NCBI GenBank assembly: GCA_902803015.1
Contig: CADCOL010000311.1
Coordinates: forward strand, 1-8,988
Reading direction: 5' to 3'
Length of the DNA: 8,988 bases
Source: an uncultured Lachnospiraceae bacterium
GTDB taxonomy: Bacteria; Bacillota; Clostridia; Lachnospirales; Lachnospiraceae
Positions 6,394-8,988 of the stretch are shown here, one piece after another. How positions within the stretch are numbered: position 1 is the first letter of the stretch; each line of letters begins with the position of its first letter. Made by a program: the position numbers and the translations under genes. The notes beneath the pieces were generated by a model, which had not been told where the DNA came from, ran no database searches, and saw nothing but the letters and a program-made list of their open reading frames with translations.

Positions 6394-7849
6394 TGTACTG
6401 TTCCTGCACTACTGGTGTCTCAATATAATCGTCCGTATAATCCTTGCCGTAATAATTCGCCAAAACCTGCTCGGAAAGCGATTTTAACTCCTTATTGACG
6501 TCCTTGCCGTCCCAGATATTCGCAAAGCACATCTCCGCAAGAATGTAGTAATTCGTGGTTTCCACCATCTTCGGCAGGGAAACGCTCTGCTCATAGCAGT
6601 CACGAATGGTCTCCATCTGCGTAAATTCATATTTTTTCAGCTTTGCCGTTGCCATTTTGCCGCATCTTGCATAGAGGTTTTTTGCATATTCCCTGGTGGC
6701 AAAATCGGCAAACTTCTCGGCATCCGTATTGTTCTCGTTCAGTCCGTTGACACAGATCATGGTGGTAACGGAAAGTCCGCGGCTCTTTAAATTATTGTTT
6801 AACATTCCGATCGGAAGAATTTCATAATCGTCCGTAAATGTGCCTTCTGTTTTTGCCGCTGCAATTTTACCGACAATATCCGTGCCCGCAACGGTGAAAA
6901 GGCATTTCCGGTTCATAAAATCGTTAATCGTATCGGGATAGGTCCGGTCGTCATCTTCCACAAAGAAGAAATTCCGGAAAGCCTGATAAACGCTTAAGGA
7001 ATACAGGGCTTCTTCATTATAAATGGAAATTTCTTCCGAAAGATCGGCATTCTCTCCGCCGACATTTAAATATGCGCCCGCAAACCAGTAATTATACAAA
7101 ACGTCGTCGGTGTCCCAGGAAAAATAAGACTCGATACCGGCCGGCAGACTGTATTGATTCGCGAAATCCAAAATTCCAACTACAGATGTAGGAAGAATCT
7201 CTCCGGCCAGCGCACGCCGCTCTGCCTTTTCTTCCGGAGTAAGCTCCGGAATTTCCGGATCTTCCTCGGAGGAATCCTCCGCATTCTCTTCCACAACGGT
7301 AAATCCGTCCGAATCGTCCACGCCTTCTTCCTCTGCTTTTTTCGCAGCAAGGGCGATTTCTTCCATCACGGTTTCATTGTAAACGATGCACGCCGTTTCA
7401 TAACTCAGCGGATAGCCGTACATTTCGTTACGATAAGTTACCGCCCTAAGTGACGCATCCGCATAAAAAGCGGAATTCAGCACATGATTCGGATCCTTTA
7501 CGCGTCCGGCAAGTCCGGATAACACCGCTTTTTCCAAAAGATCGTTGGTTAATACGAATAAATCCGGTGCTTTGTTTCCTTCGGTGGATGCTTTCTGAAT
7601 CTGCTCCAAGAATTCCACATCCGATACTTCCGTGGGAATGACTTTTATTCCGGTCTGCTGTTCATAAGAAACCGCCGCATCACGCAGATATTCCGCGTAA
7701 TCGCTGTCGGTATACCAAAGAATCAGCGCATCTTCAAATAATTCTTCATCCGCATTCTGCCCGAACAGTGCGTCGCTGTAATAGTCTCCGAACAGCAATG
7801 CCACCATCAGTGTGAGCAAAAGCGCGATGGATATCAGTTTCTTTGTCAT
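6374..7849 (-). CDS. Extracellular solute-binding protein, family 1-like, with acidic insert
   Basis: Probable substrate-binding component of an ABC importer, or a stand-alone binding protein; the ligand is unknown. Of 491 residues, 1-20 form a signal sequence (MTKKLISIALLLTLMVALLF). There is no Cys near its end, so the usual lipoprotein anchor is missing; the segment may be cleaved or kept as a membrane anchor. Family features follow: a first strand LILWYTDSD (42-50), SYEQQTGIKV (61-70), APDLFVLTND (94-103), YGYPLSYETACIVYNE (144-159), and later ML...CLFTVAGTD-type and GLSVTTMICVN segments. Residues about 162-218 are a Glu/Asp-rich insert between YNETVM and the next helix. The ATG directly abuts the argD stop (TAAATG), and AAGGAG within argD's last codons is the ribosome binding site, so expression should be coupled to argD. 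No permease or ATPase gene is in the window. The stop codon lies in the loop of a terminator hairpin. Assignment to the solute-binding fold is firm; a more exact subfamily is not. Confidence 0.85.
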   Translation of the reverse strand: MTKKLISIALLLTLMVALLFGDYYSDALFGQNADEELFEDALILWYTDSDYAEYLRDAAVSYEQQTGIKVIPTEVSDVEFLEQIQKASTEGNKAPDLFVLTNDLLEKAVLSGLAGRVKDPNHVLNSAFYADASLRAVTYRNEMYGYPLSYETACIVYNETVMEEIALAAKKAEEEGVDDSDGFTVVEENAEDSSEEDPEIPELTPEEKAERRALAGEILPTSVVGILDFANQYSLPAGIESYFSWDTDDVLYNYWFAGAYLNVGGENADLSEEISIYNEEALYSLSVYQAFRNFFFVEDDDRTYPDTINDFMNRKCLFTVAGTDIVGKIAAAKTEGTFTDDYEILPIGMLNNNLKSRGLSVTTMICVNGLNENNTDAEKFADFATREYAKNLYARCGKMATAKLKKYEFTQMETIRDCYEQSVSLPKMVETTNYYILAEMCFANIWDGKDVNKELKSLSEQVLANYYGKDYTDDYIETPVVQEQYNAEGEN

Positions 7850-8988
7850 TTACTGCTCCTTATCAAGGGCATCTTTCAGAATGGCAATCATCGCATCCAC
7901 ATCCTCTTTTTCAATCACAAGAGGAGGAAGGAAACGAATGATATTGCTTCCCGCATTGATTAACACCAGTCCGTTCTCCAGCGCGTGCTGAATGTAAGGT
8001 GCCACGGGATCTTTGAAAACAAGTCCCTGAATCAGTCCTTTTCCTCTGTGCGCCGTAATGCGCTCATCGGAATCTTTTATCTCTTCCAGTTTTTCATACA
8101 GATATGCGCCGACTTCCTTTGCGTGTTCCGGAATTTTACGTTCCTCAAACTGACGAAGTACTTCGCAGATTGCCGCCGTTGCAAACGGATTGCCGCCGTA
8201 AGTGGTTCCGTGATCGCCTGCAACTAAGGAAGCCTGTCCCACCTTCTCGGTCATTAAGAATGCTCCGACGGGAACACCGCAGCCGACCGCTTTCGCAACG
8301 GTCATGATATCGGGTTTTACGCCGTATTCCTGCCAAGCGAACATGTAGCCGCTTCTGCCCATGCCGCACTGGATTTCATCGAGAATCAGAAGAATGTCCT
8401 TTTCGTCGCAAAGTGCGCGGACACCCTTTAAGAATTCTTCGGTGGTCGGATATATTCCGCCCTCTCCCTGAATGGTTTCAAGAATAATCGCGCAGGTTTT
8501 GTCCGTAATCTGTGCCTTCACGGATTCCAAATCGTTGATGTCCGCAAAACGGATATTTCCGATCATCGGGCCGAAAGCCTCACGGTATTTCGGTGTTCCG
8601 GTAACGGAAAGCGCACCGAACGTTCTTCCGTGGAAGGAATGATTCATGGCAATAATCTCATGATCCGCCTTGCCGTCTTTTAAATACGCATATTTTCTTG
8701 CGGTTTTTAACGCGCCTTCCACCGCTTCCGCACCGGAGTTGGTAAAGAAAACACGGTCCATTCCGCTTACTTTGCAAAGTGCTTTCGCTGCCTCAATGGC
8801 AGGTACGTTGTAATAGTAGTTGGAAGTATGAAGAATCTTGTCAATCTGGGATTTTAACGCATTGTTGTACGCTTCGTTTTTGTATCCCAGAGCGAAAACA
8901 GCGATTCCGGATACGAAATCAAGGTATTCCTTCCCTTCCACATCATAAAGATGCACACCTTCACCGTGATCGAATACCACGGGATACC
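7850..8988 (-). CDS. argD: Acetylornithine aminotransferase (N-terminus cut by window edge)
   Basis: PLP-dependent class III aminotransferase that makes N-acetylornithine from N-acetylglutamate semialdehyde in arginine biosynthesis; ArgD enzymes often also act in lysine biosynthesis. About 378 codons are visible and the frame continues past 8988 (Tyr-Pro upstream of a Val GTG codon at 8978-8980), so roughly 20 N-terminal residues are missing. Numbering from that Val: NSGAEA (81-86, PLP phosphate binding), HSFHGRT (114-120), LETIQGEGG (167-175), LDEIQCGMGRSG (200-211, with the PLP-contacting Asp201), TVAKAVGCG (227-235, with the PLP lysine Lys230), GDHGTTYGGNP (255-265) and NIIRFLPPL (346-354, Arg349 being the likely carboxylate-binding residue). 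GDHGTT with NxxRFLPP is characteristic of ArgD rather than GABA aminotransferases. The variant SGAEAVEGALKTAR replaces the common EANEAA form. It is followed without any gap by the solute-binding protein gene. Other arg genes are not visible. Confidence 0.88.
   Translation of the reverse strand, partial: YPVVFDHGEGVHLYDVEGKEYLDFVSGIAVFALGYKNEAYNNALKSQIDKILHTSNYYYNVPAIEAAKALCKVSGMDRVFFTNSGAEAVEGALKTARKYAYLKDGKADHEIIAMNHSFHGRTFGALSVTGTPKYREAFGPMIGNIRFADINDLESVKAQITDKTCAIILETIQGEGGIYPTTEEFLKGVRALCDEKDILLILDEIQCGMGRSGYMFAWQEYGVKPDIMTVAKAVGCGVPVGAFLMTEKVGQASLVAGDHGTTYGGNPFATAAICEVLRQFEERKIPEHAKEVGAYLYEKLEEIKDSDERITAHRGKGLIQGLVFKDPVAPYIQHALENGLVLINAGSNIIRFLPPLVIEKEDVDAMIAILKDALDKEQ
7856..7861 (-). 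promoter_or_regulatory. Ribosome binding site of the solute-binding protein inside argD
   Basis: AAGGAG on the minus strand is made of the Lys and Glu codons near the end of argD. It stands 6 bases (CAGTAA) before the ATG of the next gene, which itself touches the argD stop. This is a clear translational coupling layout. Confidence 0.85.

Noticed and set aside
8978..8980. GTG as the start of argD
   Set aside because: The codons further upstream (Tyr-Pro) continue the conserved ArgD sequence before VVFDHGEG, so this GTG is an internal Val and the true start is outside the window.

Overview
The window reads as an ordinary chromosomal segment of a moderate-GC Firmicute of class Clostridia, most likely Lachnospiraceae. 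This rests on protein style (ArgD, ComEA, ComEC and a GerMN lipoprotein), strong AAGGAG-type ribosome binding sites and Gram-positive envelope architecture; it is inference, not a database match. All seven genes lie on the minus strand, so the transcription order runs from high to low coordinates. No RNA gene, insertion sequence, CRISPR array or phage gene was seen.

First transcription unit (8988 to about 6341): the last ~378 codons of an acetylornithine aminotransferase (argD, start outside the window) are followed with zero spacing (TAA then ATG) by an extracellular solute-binding protein with an unusual acidic insert and no lipobox cysteine. The unit ends in a strong intrinsic terminator whose loop contains the stop codon of the binding-protein gene.

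Second transcription unit (6274 to beyond position 1): comEA, an OmpR/PhoB-type response regulator, its sensor histidine kinase, a two-GerMN-domain lipoprotein, and comEC. Spacings are 8, 17, 27 and 40 bases, which strongly suggests one operon. comEC is intact and in frame through 801 codons and runs off the left edge. ComEA (membrane-anchored DNA receptor) and ComEC (channel plus metallo-beta-lactamase-like nuclease) are the core of Gram-positive DNA uptake. In Bacillus subtilis comEA and comEC are separated only by comEB; here the space holds a complete envelope two-component system and a GerMN lipoprotein.

The most interesting observation is this composite locus. The order response regulator, kinase, GerMN lipoprotein parallels actinobacterial mtrA-mtrB-lpqB, where a GerMN-containing lipoprotein works with the sensor kinase. 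Here the trio is nested between the two DNA-uptake genes, which suggests that envelope sensing and DNA uptake are co-expressed. Functional coupling is a hypothesis. No wholly novel system can be demonstrated from the sequence alone.
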